Position numbers and translations under genes: made by a program | Source of the DNA: Actinostola sp. cb2023 | Lineage: Eukaryota; Cnidaria; Anthozoa; Actiniaria; Actinostolidae | Length of the DNA: 64,000 bases | Direction of reading: 5' to 3' | NCBI GenBank assembly: GCA_033675265.1 | Contig: JAUJYZ010001593.1 | Span: forward strand, 62,001 to 126,000 | Part shown: in pieces, positions 44,421 through 58,200 of the stretch | Layout of the letters: every line of letters begins with the position of its first letter | How positions within the stretch are numbered: the stretch's first letter is position 1 | Notes under the pieces: generated by a model | The model's database searches: none | Told to the model about the DNA's origin: nothing | The model's input: the letters and a program-made list of their open reading frames with translations, nothing else

Positions 44421-45716
44421 ATATTGTTTAATCATTGTTTGAACCAGGTAGGCGTTTCAACCAGAATTGTAGTCAATATCTGATTGAGATGAAAAGAATA
44501 TAATAATTAAATAACTGTTCTTTTAGCATTCAATTCTCATTCCGATTGCTTGACCGCACTAAACAATGAAGGCAGTTTCGTATTATAGCTTAGTTAAGAT
44601 ATCGATTGTTTAATAAATGTTTTATTCCTTTCCATACTTGGTAGTTTTTGAAGAGAGTTGATTGTTCATTAAGACATAACCGAAGAACAAATACGGCAAA
44701 TATGTAATATGCCTGCTTTTTCATTTAGAATACATTTACACTTTTGTTTGGTTTTCAAAGGGCGCTTTAATTGTGAATGCGAACGGAGTTTTGATTATTT
44801 TCAATCAAATCAAGAACAGTTCTCACAGGAAGATCATAGAGCTAAGACGGGCATCAGTTTGAGACGATGGCTGACAAATGTCGTAAACTGCCAAAAGTGC
44901 ATCACAAGAGAGTCAGTTGTTGAGGGAATGTGCCCAAACTAGCACCGAAGTGGAGTGTAAATATTTCTGAAGTCTGGCAGATGTCTCGTAAAAACAAGGT
45001 AGCAAGGAAAGAGTCTATTGACTTTCTTTTGACACATAAATTCCGTATGAAGTTCTAGTTCGACTAACATTACTTTATCATCTTTTCTAATTCGAGGTTC
45101 TTGAAAATAATAATGTAGCAAGTAACGCAATATTTAGCGAGAACTGTGCGAAGTCCTTAATTTGAAGTAATCTCGTGTCTTTCAAAGTTTGTTATAATTT
45201 ATTTGAGATTGTGAAAGAATTGCCGCACAAAGCTAGAAATCCAATGATTGTATCATTAGTAAGTAAGTTAAAACTGTGAAGGTGCTAAGCTCCAATAGAG
45301 GAAGAGAGTTACATTAAAGAAACTGCGGAACAAAATCTAACGTGTACTGATTTTTCTTAATTAGCTTTTAGGATAATGTATTTATCGTGAAGCTAGGAAC
45401 GCTTGAGAATCATAATATCTCAAGATATATTCTATCTAAAGAGTTACCATAGTAACGCTACGCGAACTGAATCTTTGGACATTTCCTGTACAAACGAACT
45501 AAGTCTTAAGTCATCAGTGACCAATACAAGTTTACTCAGTCAACAAGCTGAACAAATACAGCTAACGTACTTTAGCATTTCTAAAGAATAATTACTTGAC
45601 GTTATGCCTTGCGCAGTAGAGTACAAACTGCAATCAGCCAACGTATAAGCTTATATTTACCAACTTATGTATTATTCTGACGTATAGCATATTAGCATAT
45701 GTTGACGTATTGTCAT
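44421..45716. other. Intergenic stretch with no recognised gene
   Basis: A/T-rich sequence between the two convergent genes. Small ORFs (for example plus-strand 44709-44942 with several Cys) match no family I know and have no splice or motif support. Nothing further is called. Confidence 0.5.
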
Positions 45717-45838
45717 TATAAATAGAGTACACAAAGAGCTAGGACACATGTACACTTCACTTCAGTTGAACCATGTAACATTCAATCTAGAACACAACTG
45801 TTAACCGATGTAACTCAAGTCCAAGAGCTTCCAATAAA
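45717..45838 (+). promoter_or_regulatory. TATA box plus nearby AATAAA, LTR-like module
   Basis: TATAAATA at 45717-45724 is followed 116 bp later by AATAAA at 45833-45838. This close spacing is seen in LTRs of retrotransposons (TATA in U3, poly(A) signal in R). No TG/CA ends, target duplication, primer-binding site or pol gene was found, so this may be a solo-LTR fragment or chance. Confidence 0.25.
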
Positions 45839-45911
45839 GACTAGTACCACAACCAACTCGCTACTGTTTCAGCTAGTTTACATATTGTTCCTCTCATATA
45901 ATGCATTGATC

Positions 45912-46030
45912 GATACAGAATACTTATAGAGCTTATTAGTATTCTGTATCTGATACAGAATACTAATAAGGTCTATTAGTATTCTGTATCAGATACAGAA
46001 TACTAATAAGCTTTATTACTATTCTGTATC
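45912..46030. repeat. Serial palindromes of GATACAGAATACTAATA
   Basis: GATACAGAATACT and its inverse AGTATTCTGTATC alternate six times around TAATAAGGTCTATTA-type centres, giving several possible cruciforms. The remaining sequence to about 47200 contains no recognised gene. Confidence 0.9.
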
Positions 46031-47209
46031 ATACTTATGAACAATTGCAGTAATTAATCAACCCCACCTATTCCCTGCCAACTATTCAAACCCTCCCCGT
46101 GCTTTTAGTTTCTTGGAAATTGTATGGGAGTTACAAGGTAGCCACGTGACCAGAATGCTGAGCACAGATTGGACAGCTGCCTAATGAATTATTGATGACA
46201 TGGCCAGCTATTGCGGTCATTGAGCCCGCGATACGTCAGCGGTCTTCCCCAATCGAATAATCAAAATGGCGAATACAAATACAAAGGCTTGACCGGGAAG
46301 CGATCAAATCAAGGCAAATAAAAGTCTACGTTCTGAAGAAAATTAATTTGCCGTGGAAGAATAGTTTTCTACTACTCCTTATACTTTGTTCTGGCTAATA
46401 CAAATTACGAAAATATAAATTCCTATGTTTACTTTACGGAAAATATTCGATAGCCTGTATATCGTACATCCGACTGCCTCTGTAAATTTGTATAAAAACA
46501 TGCGAAAGTGCGAAGTTCCAAGTCTAATTGTCGAATTACGGAGGACTTTTTTCAATTTGCCGTGGCGGATATATAAATTAGACTTACTTGTAAGGCCATT
46601 CAAGAAAGCATGTCCAGATTGGAGATAATTCCATGTTTACTTGAGCGCTTTGAAAATGCTCCATTATCACAAAATGAGAACACCAAATGTCCGCTTCCGG
46701 TGGACGAAGAATAGTGAAGTTTGAAGTCGAAACTTTACCGAAAATCATCATGTTTGGCATCAAAATAAACCTTAGATATCAAGCTTTCATTTGCCGTAAA
46801 GATCCATGGGATAGCTGTTAAAGCACAGGGAAACCGTCGCAAGTAAGTTAGATTTCTCCAAGTCCGGGCCTGAGGGCGCTTGGGCTCCCTGTGCTATTGA
46901 TCAAAATCGTCGAACCGAGTTAGTATTTCGCTTCTAAAATGTTTCTTCGATAGTATTGAGCTCTAAATATACCTAACACATACAGTGTGGTAGTTGTTTT
47001 CAATTCGAATGGTGTTTAATTCACTAAAGGAGCCTTATGGAACGTGTTTTAGAGCGAATTTGACTGATACTCGAGGTATATTTTCCAAATGAAAGTCGTT
47101 GCGTGACTTCCGGCTCAGGATGACCGGAATAGCTGGCCATGAATATTATAATAGTCCATGCACACTAGTTTTTAAATTCTGTTATTTCTTAAAAAAATAA
47201 CTTAAATAA

Positions 47210-47442
47210 CTCAGTTTACCCTAGTGACACTTTCCTCAAGCTTTCATGGAGGTTCAGTACTCTATAAAAAAATACCTGCCTGATACTACAGCTCTTTCTT
47301 CTGCGCATGCTCATTGTATGTACCAAGTCCAATCCACACGGCCTACAACTACAATTGATTATATCTTACCACAAATGACGTAGCTTACCCAAGAATCACT
47401 TACCTCACGTTTTCATGGCGGTTTAATAGTCTATAAGAAGGT
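47210..47442 (-). pseudogene. Decayed copies of ShK exon end and flanking intron
   Basis: On the minus strand CATGAAAGCTTGAGGAAAGT, then GTCACTAGG (about 47225-47252), resembles the end of the ShK exons (AAGAAAGCTTGTGGAAAGTG, TAACTAGG). A second, weaker copy lies at about 47385-47420. The downstream piece with GAGCATGCGCAGA occurs at about 47290, 47470 and 51345. These are tandem fragments of an exon-plus-intron unit. Confidence 0.6.
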
Positions 47443-47636
47443 CTACCGGATATTACAGCTCTTTCCTCTGCGCATGCTCATTGCATGTACTAAGTTCATC
47501 CACACGGCATACAGCTGCAATTTATTCTTACACTTTCCACAAGCTTTCTTGCAGTGTAGCTCCATGTATGCAGCATTCTTTCCACACTCTCCTTTCTTCG
47601 CCAAGGCATCGCATTGTGGATTGTCTTTATCGCAAC
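47443..47636 (-). CDS. Gene C ShK domain 5, possible terminal exon
   Basis: Begins after TTATTTTCAG (minus strand), phase 1. It encodes CDKDNPQCDALAKKGECGKN, then AAYMELHCKKACGKC, the six-Cys ShK pattern. Two ends are possible: splice donor AAGT/GTAAGA at 47532, or read-through KCKNKLQLYAVWMNLVH to a TAG at 47443. Read-through fits a terminal exon, since no further ShK or stop-containing exon is seen before RTK-B. Confidence 0.8.
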
Positions 47637-50600
47637 CTGAAAATAAATAAAATGATACAGTTTGCGGACTATAGAGAGTTTGCATGATCACGTGCCGACA
47701 GCCATGACAGGGGGCAGGAACAATGAAATCATTTTACATGAGAAAGAATTCAATTCATTACTCTTTATTACGGGAAAGGTATTCATTTATCTTGTCCTTC
47801 AAAAGCTCATGCATAATTAATGATCAATTCGTCCAATCAGAAGGACGAAATCCATCACGTGCTTGTATTTTTATACCCGGTAATGCAAAGACTGTAAACA
47901 GTCCCCCTTTTCCCTCCAGACTCAGTCGAACGAGAGAATTGAAAAACATGAGGATGGTCCAAAATGGTCATTTTTGGTGGGCTATGGCCCATGCAAAATG
48001 GTCAAAACTCGTCCAAAATGGTCATTTTTGATGGGTTATTTATTGCTCAAGCAAAATGGTCCAAAATTGTCCAAAATAGTCATTTTTGATGGATTATAGC
48101 CCTTGCAAAATGGTCAAAAATCCTCTAAAATGGCCATTTTTGGTGGGTTATATATAACCATGAATGCAAGATAGTCAAAACTCGTAAGCCTGATGATTGA
48201 GAAACCAGTTTTCAAGATTGTTACCCACAGCTAGGACTTGTTATCAGAATGGCGGGAGTTTTTCAGTGTTAATGTGCTCAGTACTATCATTTCTATATTC
48301 TTGCAATCGTCAGTTAAATACATCGCGTATTCTTAATAAAACATATTTTTAAGCGGTGGGTATAAAAAAGGAAACGAGAAAAAAAGAGAAAAAAAATGCG
48401 GTATGTCCGATCGAGGAATTGAACGCGGGGCATTAGTTTCAAGCGCATTAGCGGTACGAGCCACGGGACCATAGTGATTTGCACAACAATAGACAGCCCA
48501 TTCGCAGGATTCAGTAGGTTATTTTGTCCTCCAAATCAATAAGCGTGCACGATAGCCTAGTGGTGCGGGGCAGTTATTTAGTGGGACTAGGATCCGACTG
48601 TTCCCTCCCTCTTTGATCACTACGCTGATTGGTGTAATGCCCGATAGCGCGGATGAGGCAGAAATCTTCATCCTATACGTAACATACGGTGACTCAGCAT
48701 AATGTCTGGGAGTATGGTCTTTTTTCATACTATTTTTAGCATTTTGATCTCGCGGCCGCGGGTTCGAATCTTCGTCGTGAAAGACACATTTTTGTTTTAC
48801 TTTTCTTTTTTCACCCGAAGTTCCTCAATTGTTATTACATTCATTATTGTTGATTTTCTCTTCACTATATAAAAAAATATCTTATTTGACATTTTAGTAT
48901 GAAGTACGGCTGGATATTTTTACTCGTTCCAGGCCTACTCGCGCGATATTTTAACTGGTCTATGTAGAGTTGGATAATAAATGTCAGCACAAAACATATT
49001 CAATTTTTTCACAATCGTTCTTTAGAAATGTCTTCTGGAAGTAACCCATGCAAAATGGTCAAAAATCCTCCAAAATGATCATTTCTGGTGGGTTATAGCC
49101 CATGCAAAATGGTCTAAAATCGTCCAACATGGTCATTTATTGTCGCGGAGTTGTCTCTCCATCATAGAAAACGAGTAGTCTAATTGTTTTAGCATAAACC
49201 ATCCAGTTGATCAGTAAAAAATGACAGAGACAAGAAACAAGCAATAATTCGCGAGAAACTCATCCGAAACATTAGAAAACGCGACGACGAAGCCGCCATT
49301 TTGTAAGTTTACATCTACTCGAGGTATATGAGCTGATAGACCACTAGTAGCGAACCAATCAGATTGCAGGATTTTGCGATAGACCACTGGATGCCGGCTT
49401 ATGCTAATGCCTCTTAGCATAAACCATCCAGTGGTCTATCACAAATCCTGCAATCTGATTAGTTCGCTACTAGTGGTCTGTCAGCTCAAGACCCCAAGTA
49501 GATGTAAACTTACAAAATGGCTATTCGTTCTCGTTTTCTATGAGGATAGTCAACTTGGTGCTACGCGCCTCATTGATTATTGCCTCATAGAAACCTCGAA
49601 CTCGTAGTCTAATGGTACAATAGAAACCTACGCCTCGCCATTTTTTCGTGGCACTTGGATCTAGAGACCGTGTCCAACACACTGACTCGGATGAGAAACA
49701 TTACTTCAGCTACTCCTCTACCTATCAATTTTTTTACGCGTCAAACCCCTCCCCTCCCTCCCCAAGTCCTTCCCAACTAGCTAAGAAAAGAAAGTGCATT
49801 CACGGATTTGAGTTTTGTTTCATCCTATCCTTTTCATCAAACTAAGTAACAAATTCAACAAATATTATTGTTTCTACAATGTGCTATATACTGTTAGTAC
49901 TGACTATCTTATAAAGTGAGATCGACTTGATTTGAATAAAGTATGTTTTACAAACGCTAATTATCAAGCTCTTTCCAACCACATGAGACTGAAATCTTGC
50001 TCCATGTTCTTCTTCGTGCTTTCAATAAAAAAAAAATCAACAAACAAATCAATGATAATAAATTAGATAAATTAAAAGTAATAATTTAATGATAATAAAC
50101 TAGATAAATTAAAAGTAATAATTTAATGATAATAAATTAGATAAATTAAAAGTAATAAATTAATGGTAATAAATTAGATACATTAAAAGTAATAATTTAG
50201 TGATAATAAATTAGATAAATTAAAAGTAATAAATTAAAAGTAATAAATTAAAAGTAATAAATTAAAAGTAATAATTTAATGATAATAAATTATATACACC
50301 TGTTTTCAAAAACGTTGTCCATTTACAAAATACAATATATTCAACAGTAAAAAGGAATTAATAAATTGAATAAATTAATTAATGTTATAAATATAAAGGA
50401 AATTATGGCGACGTTTCGGTGTCGACTAGGCACCATTTTCAAGCGAAATGAGTAGAAAGTCAATGTCATCAATTAAGAGTATAACAGTAAATTAGCATAG
50501 CACTAAGTAAATAGTTTGGCCCTTAGGGAATCAGATTGTACATTAAGAGTAGGTCGTCTTTCTCTAATTAACAGCATTTCATAGAGTAAACAATCAAATT

Positions 50601-52239
50601 TAGTCTTGCACTTTTTTAGGATCTTAAAATTATTATTAATGTCTCTTGGGACAATGTCATGATCCATCCTATAGTGTTTGCCGATGCTGGAAGACATGCC
50701 TTTGTGTTCTTCGATGCGCTCGTGCAGGTGTCTGTAGGTGTACCCCACATAACTCGCATCACACGAGTCACATTTGAAATTATAAACCACTCGTTGTTGG
50801 TTGATGATGAGTGGTTTCTTTTCTTGCACTTTAAGCGATTCGTTTAGCTTACGGCTCACAAAGACTGGTTGTACGGTGGTGTTTATCTTGTGGCTTAGGT
50901 CTTGTAGTTTCCTTCGAACGACATCAGCTGATCGTTGGTCTATAAATGGTATGGTAATTCTGATGTTTTCATCTGGTTCATCGGCTCCTGGCATATTTGG
51001 TTGTTGACTGAGTTTTGCGTCTACAAACCGTTTGATAGCGGTGTTGATTAAGTCATGGGGATACTTAAGACGCAAGAACATTACTTTTAGGCGGTCGCAT
51101 TCCTCAATAAAGTAAGACCATGAAGATGATAGGCGATATGCCCGATCGAGCATTGTTGCATTAATAAATTAATTGTAATAAATTGAATACATTACTGGTG
51201 ATGTCATTTATCATTTGGAAGTCAAACGCCATATCAAAGTAAACGTTTATCTGCGCATGCTCAGTATCTATGTAGACCGGATAGCGCATGGCTTAATTAT
51301 AATCTGCTCAATACTATACTGTCGCTTCACTTTTCCCCTGCGCATGCTCATTGCATGTACTAAGTCCATCCCACACAGCATAGAGTTGCAATTGTTTTCT
51401 ATCTTAGTATAAATAGCTTACCTAGTTACACTTTCCACAAGCTTTCTTGCAGTGTAGCTCCATGTAGTCAGCATTCTTTCCACATTCTCCTTTCTTCGCC
51501 CAGGCACCGCATTGTGGACTGGTGTTAGCACAGGCTATAAAGAAATGATACACTATTTAACAATTATACTACGAGTTCGAGTTTTCTATGAGTCAATACT
51601 CAACGAGGCGCGTAGACTATTTTACTCATAGAAAACGAGAACGAGTAGTCTAATTGTTTTAGTAGGAACCAAATAGCATACTACCTTCGATTTTATACCA
51701 ATGTTTATTGATTTTCTGCTTTGTTTTCGTTCAAAACGCCGGCTTTTTCGCTACTCACTATCTATCACGCAATAGATAGTGATTACGTTAGCCAATCAGA
51801 TTGCAGGATTCGTGATAGTATGCTAGTTGGTTTCTACTAACACTAATTATTATAACTCTGTCGTCACTACCACGTGGTGTCCTATATCCGGGCCTCACAA
51901 CGTTCTAAGGATTGATCACGTGAAAGAGAATAGAGACGTAGATATTGTGAAGACAGTAAGGTCGATTTATGGGAAGCATGACTGGTCATGGTGGGTGAAT
52001 ATCCCGCTTCTCACTACTTTCAATTGGTGCTTAGGTCAAAAGCCGGACCGGGCGCTATATGTGAGTACAGTTTGTCAGTTCGTTCTCTCCCTTGCGTAGA
52101 GAGTCGAGCTTTTCTCCAGGTTCATCCATCCATCAAAAACGAACTAGTGATTGTTGGGTGTAGAGAATATTAGAATGTAGCAATCGTGTCAGAAAGGAAG
52201 GAAAAAAGAAGAAAGGAAAAAAGGAAAAAAGGAAAGAAA

Positions 52240-52273
<34 letters not shown>

Positions 52274-55200
52274 AGGAAGAAAGAAAGAAAGAAAGAAAAA
52301 GAAAAAGAAAGAAAGAAAAGAAAGAAAGAAGAAAGAAAGAAGAAAGAAAGAAAAAAAAAGAAAGAAAGAAAGAAAGAAAGAAAGAAGAAAAAAGAAAGAA
52401 AGAAAGAAAGAAAGGAAGAAAGAAAGAAAGAAAGAAAGGAAGAAAGAAAGGAAGAAAGAAAGAAGAAAGAAAGGAAAGAAAGAAAGGAAGAAAGAAAGGA
52501 AGAAAGAAAGAAAGGAAGAAAGAAAGAAAGAAAGAAAGAAAGGAAGGAAGAAAGAAAGGAAGAAATGAAGAAAGACAGAAAAGAAATGCTTTTACATGAT
52601 CAATACTCACTGCATGCGTTGCAGCTCTTGCGACAATTATCTTCCATCCACTTCTTGTTCTTTCTGCATTCACCTTTCTTCGCCCATTTTGGACACCCTT
52701 CAATATGTTGGCTGTTGTCTTCGCAAGAGATCCCACCTACATTAAATAAATGTAAATAATAATGATGATAGAAACACTGACCGCAACCGGTAACATTATG
52801 CACGATGATGATGATGATGATAGTGATGTTGCTAATAACAATGATCACAGCCATCATGCATGATGACGATGATGATAGTATGATGATAGTGATGTTGCTA
52901 ATAACAATGATCACAGCCATCATGCATGATGATGATGATGATAGTATGATGATAGTGATGTTGCTAATAACAATGATCACAGCCATCATGCATGATGATA
53001 GTGATGTTGATAATAACAATGATCACAGCCATCATGCATGATGATGATGATGATAGTATGATGATAGTGATGTTGCTAATAACAATGATCACAGCCATCA
53101 TGCATGATGATGATGATGATAGCATGATGATAGTGATGTTGATAATAACAATGATCACAGCCATCATGCATGATGATGATGATGATAGTATGATGATAGT
53201 GATGTTGCTAATAACAATGATCACAGCCATCATGCATGATGATGATGATGATAGTATGATGATAGTGATGTTGATAATAACAATGACCTCAGCCATCATG
53301 CATGATGATGATGATGATAGTATGATGATAGTGATGTTGCTAATAACAATGATCACAGCCATCATGCATGATGATGATGATGATAGTAAGATGATAGTGA
53401 TGTTGATAATAACAATGACCTCAGCCATCATGCATGATGATGATGATGATAGTATGATGATAGTGATGTTGATAATAACAATGACCACAGCCATCATGCA
53501 TGATGATGATGATGATAGTATGATGATAGTGATGTTGCTAATAACAATGATCACAGCCATCATGCATGATGATGATGATGATAGTATGATGATAGTGATG
53601 TTGATAATAACAATGATCACAGCCATCATCTATGATGATAGTGATGTTGATAATAACAATGATCACAGCCATCATGCATGATGATGATGATGATAGTAAG
53701 ATGATAGCGATGTTGCTAATAACAATGATCACAGCCATCATGCATGATGATGATGATGATAGTGATGTTGATAATAACAATGACCTCAGCCATCATGCAT
53801 GATGATGATGATGATAGTATGATGATAGTGATGTTGCTAATAACAATGATCACAGCCATCATGCATGATGATGATGATGATAGTATGATGATAGTGATGT
53901 TGCTAATAACAATGATCACAGCCATCATGCATGATGATGATGATGATAGCATGATGATAGTGATGTTGATAATAACAATGATCACAGCCATCATGCATGA
54001 TGATGATGATGATAGTATGATGATAGTGATGTTGCTAATAACAATGATCACAGCCATCATGCATGATGATGATGATGATAGTGATGTTGATAATAACAAT
54101 GACCTCAGCCATCATGCATGATGATGATGATGATAGTATGATGATAGTGATGTTGCTAATAACAATGATCACAGCCATCATGCATGATGATGATGATGAT
54201 AGTATGATGATAGTGATGTTGATAATAACAATGATCACAGCCATCATCTATGATGATAGTGATGTTGATAATAACAATGATCACAGCCATCATGCATGAT
54301 GATGATGATGATAGTAAGATGATAGTGATGTTGCTAATAACAATGATCACAGCCATCATGCATGATGATGATGATGATGATTGTGATGTTGATAATAACA
54401 ATGATCACAGCCATCATGCATGATGATGATGATGATAGTATGATGATAGTGATGTTGATAATAACAATGATCACAGCCATCATGCATGATGATGATGACG
54501 ATGATTGTGATGTTGCTAATAACAATGATCACAACCATCATGCATGATGATGATGATGATAGTATGATGATAGTGATGTTGATAATAACAATGATCACAG
54601 CCATCATGCATGATGATGATGACGATGATAGTATGATGATTGTGATGTTGATAATAACAAAGATCACAGCCATCATGCATGATGATTGATGACGATAGTG
54701 ATCATGTTGATCATAACAATTATTACAGCCATCATGATTGATGATGATATCAAATGATTCCCCAACTGACCTTGACATGCCTTACAGCTTTTGGCACAGT
54801 TCTTATCCATCCACGCCTTGTTCTTGCTGCATTCTCCTGCCTTGGCCCACAGTGGACATTGAACCTTGTTCGAGTCTTCACACTTGTTGGGCTTGGGAAA
54901 CGACATTGGAGTTTCTCCTTTTAAGACATGGAAAGTAAAATTAAGATTAAAATTAAAATGAAATGTTTAATGATCCCATTATGAATATCCCAGCACTGAA
55001 CGATCTTCCTTAGTCAACTCTATTTTGAATCTCATAGGGACTTTATGCAGAGATGGGTGGAGAGACTAGGGAGATAGGAAAGGGAAGTATTAAATATATG
55101 ACTCATGTATATCGTCTGCAGATGTAACTCACCGCCACAAATCTTGCAGCTCCTCTTACAATTGTCTGTCATCCATTTCCTGTTCTTTTGACACTCTCCT

Positions 55201-58200
55201 TTACTTGACCACGTGGCACAAGAGACGTACTTGTCCTGGCAAGCTTAAGGTGGCAAATAAAGTGAGCGCTTAAATTAAAACTATTGGCTTTTAATATGCT
55301 CGTAAAAGTCCATGGATCTCATATTATCTCACTTCTCATGCATTGCCAGAGAACTGACACAACACAAGAAACGTACTTTTCCTGGCAAGCTGAAGGTGGC
55401 AAATCAAAGAGGACGCATAATTACAACTGCTGTGTTTCAATACGCTTGTAAAAGTCCACGAATCTCATTATCTCAATTATCATTGCTAGTGCGCATGCGT
55501 CGAATAGTGTCTGCACACTATGACGTCACGCATAAATTATCAAGACCTCGGTATCATGCTCACCAATGCTATCAACCACCTGGGTATTTTATTTTGAAAG
55601 CTTGAAGTTGAGAGTAATTTGTTAGTGAGACCGGAAATGACGTCATATAAAGCAATGTTTCATCACAAGGATAACTAGTGGACCTCTCTTTCCGAAGGTA
55701 TATAGTGGTCAGCGGATTCTACTTACAGCATTTTCCGTCATCAATGTACACGTCATCAATGGCTATGTCCGAGTAACCTCGCCCTCCAACTGTGGCAATG
55801 AACTCGAGCTGAAAGCAAGAGAACACAAACAAATCATGTGGCAAATGTTGGAAGACTGGGTACGAGTGTTATAACCATTGATTTTTTTTTCAAATGTAAA
55901 TATTTTTATTATTATTATTATTTATTACAAATATTACAATTAATACAATACTTTGACAAAAGACAGTTACAAGAATACATGAAGAAAAATATAAACGAAT
56001 TACAAGAGTATAACCATGGTGATAACAGTTCTTAAATTTGGACAACATATCAAACTTATGTCCTGCATCATTGAACATTTGCTCCTGTTGGGACAGAGTA
56101 TCACGCGGACAACGTTTTTGAATGCGCTTGTGCAAGATGAAATTATTGAATTACAAATGTGCTTTGTTTACTATTAAAAGCACGTTTGAGGCCCGATTAA
56201 TCGAGCAATTTGTTCTTTGGCCGCTAAATAAAGCATTTCTCAATTGATCTTGTTCCGCCTTTGACAATGTGTAAATTAGAAGTATAAAAGAGGATGCTAT
56301 AGAGCTGCATATGTTTCTTCAACAGGGGAAAATAGATCACAAATTCGAACTTCAGACCTATTGATCTTGTGTGTAAATATTAGAAATTGCCTTCAAAAAC
56401 GTCCTTTCCGAACCATAATTAATTTGTCTATGTAGCTTCTACATACAGACCGCGATACAGAGCACCAATATGATGTTCACGATTACCAAACAAAGAGTTT
56501 TAGATTTCATTTTGCCACCGCTTAATTATATCCAATATACATGTATTTTATATCAAAACGCGCGTATCATTACAGAGCATTTGAATCTGGCGGTAGGTTT
56601 TTGATTGACACAATTCCCAAATAATTCAAAGGGTTTTTGTGTGTAGCGTATCTAACGCTCTCCCATGTCTCTTCAGAGATTTCAGTTCGATCAATTTTAA
56701 AGAAACGGAAAATGCCACCTTCAAACCTCTTTATTTGTGCTTGAATTGCCAGCTTATTCATTCCTTACATATTCGTCTTTTATATTCCGTTGGTAGGTTT
56801 TTGATTTGTATTTTAACAATGCAGTAAAAAGCAAAAATGTATCAAAATCATGCTGTTTTTCGCCTAAACAAGACTCGCCTCATCTGCATATGTGAAACAA
56901 TGACCTTTTGTATAGCATAAGTTTGATATGATTAACTCCAATTTACAAACTGTATAGCTTATCGAATGTGCTGGAGAAAAAACGTTGAATCCATTCAAGT
57001 GATATTTCCACTACGGATGTGAGGAGACTATTCATCGAGGGCAAACACCTCGAAAAACTTGTAACAAATTCAGCCAATCAAAACACTCGAATCCAGTCTT
57101 CCAAAATTTGCAACATGTAGTTTATTTTATTGCTATTGGTTGTATTTCCGGTTCAGATGATATCCGCCAATGTTCTGGATTTTGAAATGTTAGGGATCGG
57201 GCATTAATTACAGTGGGGACTGGTGCCCATAGAGTGTGGGGGGGGGGGGGGGGGGGAGTGGTATAATGGGGGGGGGGGGGGGGGGGAAGTCAGATATTTG
57301 TATGCATGGTATAGTAACGCCCACTTAGAACACTGCATACCTGAAATTGTCCCTGCACATCAAGGGTAGCAGTGGCCAAATGCCATGGAGGACCCTGGCC
57401 TCCTCTCTTGTAGAACAGTGTACGATGTCGTCGTCCATTTTGATTGAGCCTGACTTCCAGAGAACCCATAGTTCTGCCGTACATCGTGTAGTAGAACTTC
57501 AAACACTGTCCTCCTGGCTTCGATGTCAGTGTTGTACTAATCAGCTTAGCTTGTTTGTTTTTCTTTCCGTATCCTGAGGACTCTAGATACAGGTAGGAAC
57601 CTGAATTGGAAGTACAAATGCATTAAATCAGTAGTACAGTCTACTTTTCCACCGAACACTTGCGATATTTACTCCTACAGTTCGTTTTTCAGAGCAGATT
57701 TCGTACGACTGTGAAAAATATACCGATTTTTTATAAGTGCTCTTTTAGATGGCATTGGCAATTTGCAGTGGGAAGATTTAGTAAAGCGCGCCATTTAGTA
57801 CGACTACGGTCTATGTAGGCTAATTAAGCAATGTGAACGAGAAGTCAATTTCGTGTAGATTCAGTATAAACTCCGTTTAAATTCCGTGTAAATTCAGTAT
57901 AAATTCCGTGTAAATTCAGTATAAATTCCGTTTATATTCCGTGTAATTTCTGTGTAAATTCCGAGTATATTCCGTGCAATTTCCGTGTAGATTCCTTTTA
58001 AGGTAATGCGATCGTGCATTCCTGCGCATCTTTCCTGCGCATGCTATTCAACGGCGATTATCTAAAAATCTAAGTCGGTGACCTATCCTGATTTTTCCTC
58101 TGTAAATCTAGGTCAACTAAAGCTAGAAAATATCAAAAAATGAAGACAGGTCTTCGAGCTATTTTTTTAGTAAATCTACGAAGTGTTCATTTTCGAACTA

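Noticed and set aside
44709..44942. 77-codon Cys-containing frame
   Set aside because: No recognisable spacing of any Cys-rich family, no splice context, no paralog in the window.
51827..52099. 90-codon frame with Trp-rich end
   Set aside because: Starts inside the TIR element's terminal repeat; no motif recognised and antisense to gene C's intron.
52186..52736. Lys/Arg-rich and Phe/Leu-rich frames
   Set aside because: Translation of GAAA repeats; the only real coding part is the ShK3 exon 52611-52736.
52805..54778. Repeated frames MMIVMLLITMITAIMHDD and the minus-strand equivalents
   Set aside because: The 66-bp unit is a multiple of three, so frames stay open; intronic position and absence of splice sites argue against coding.
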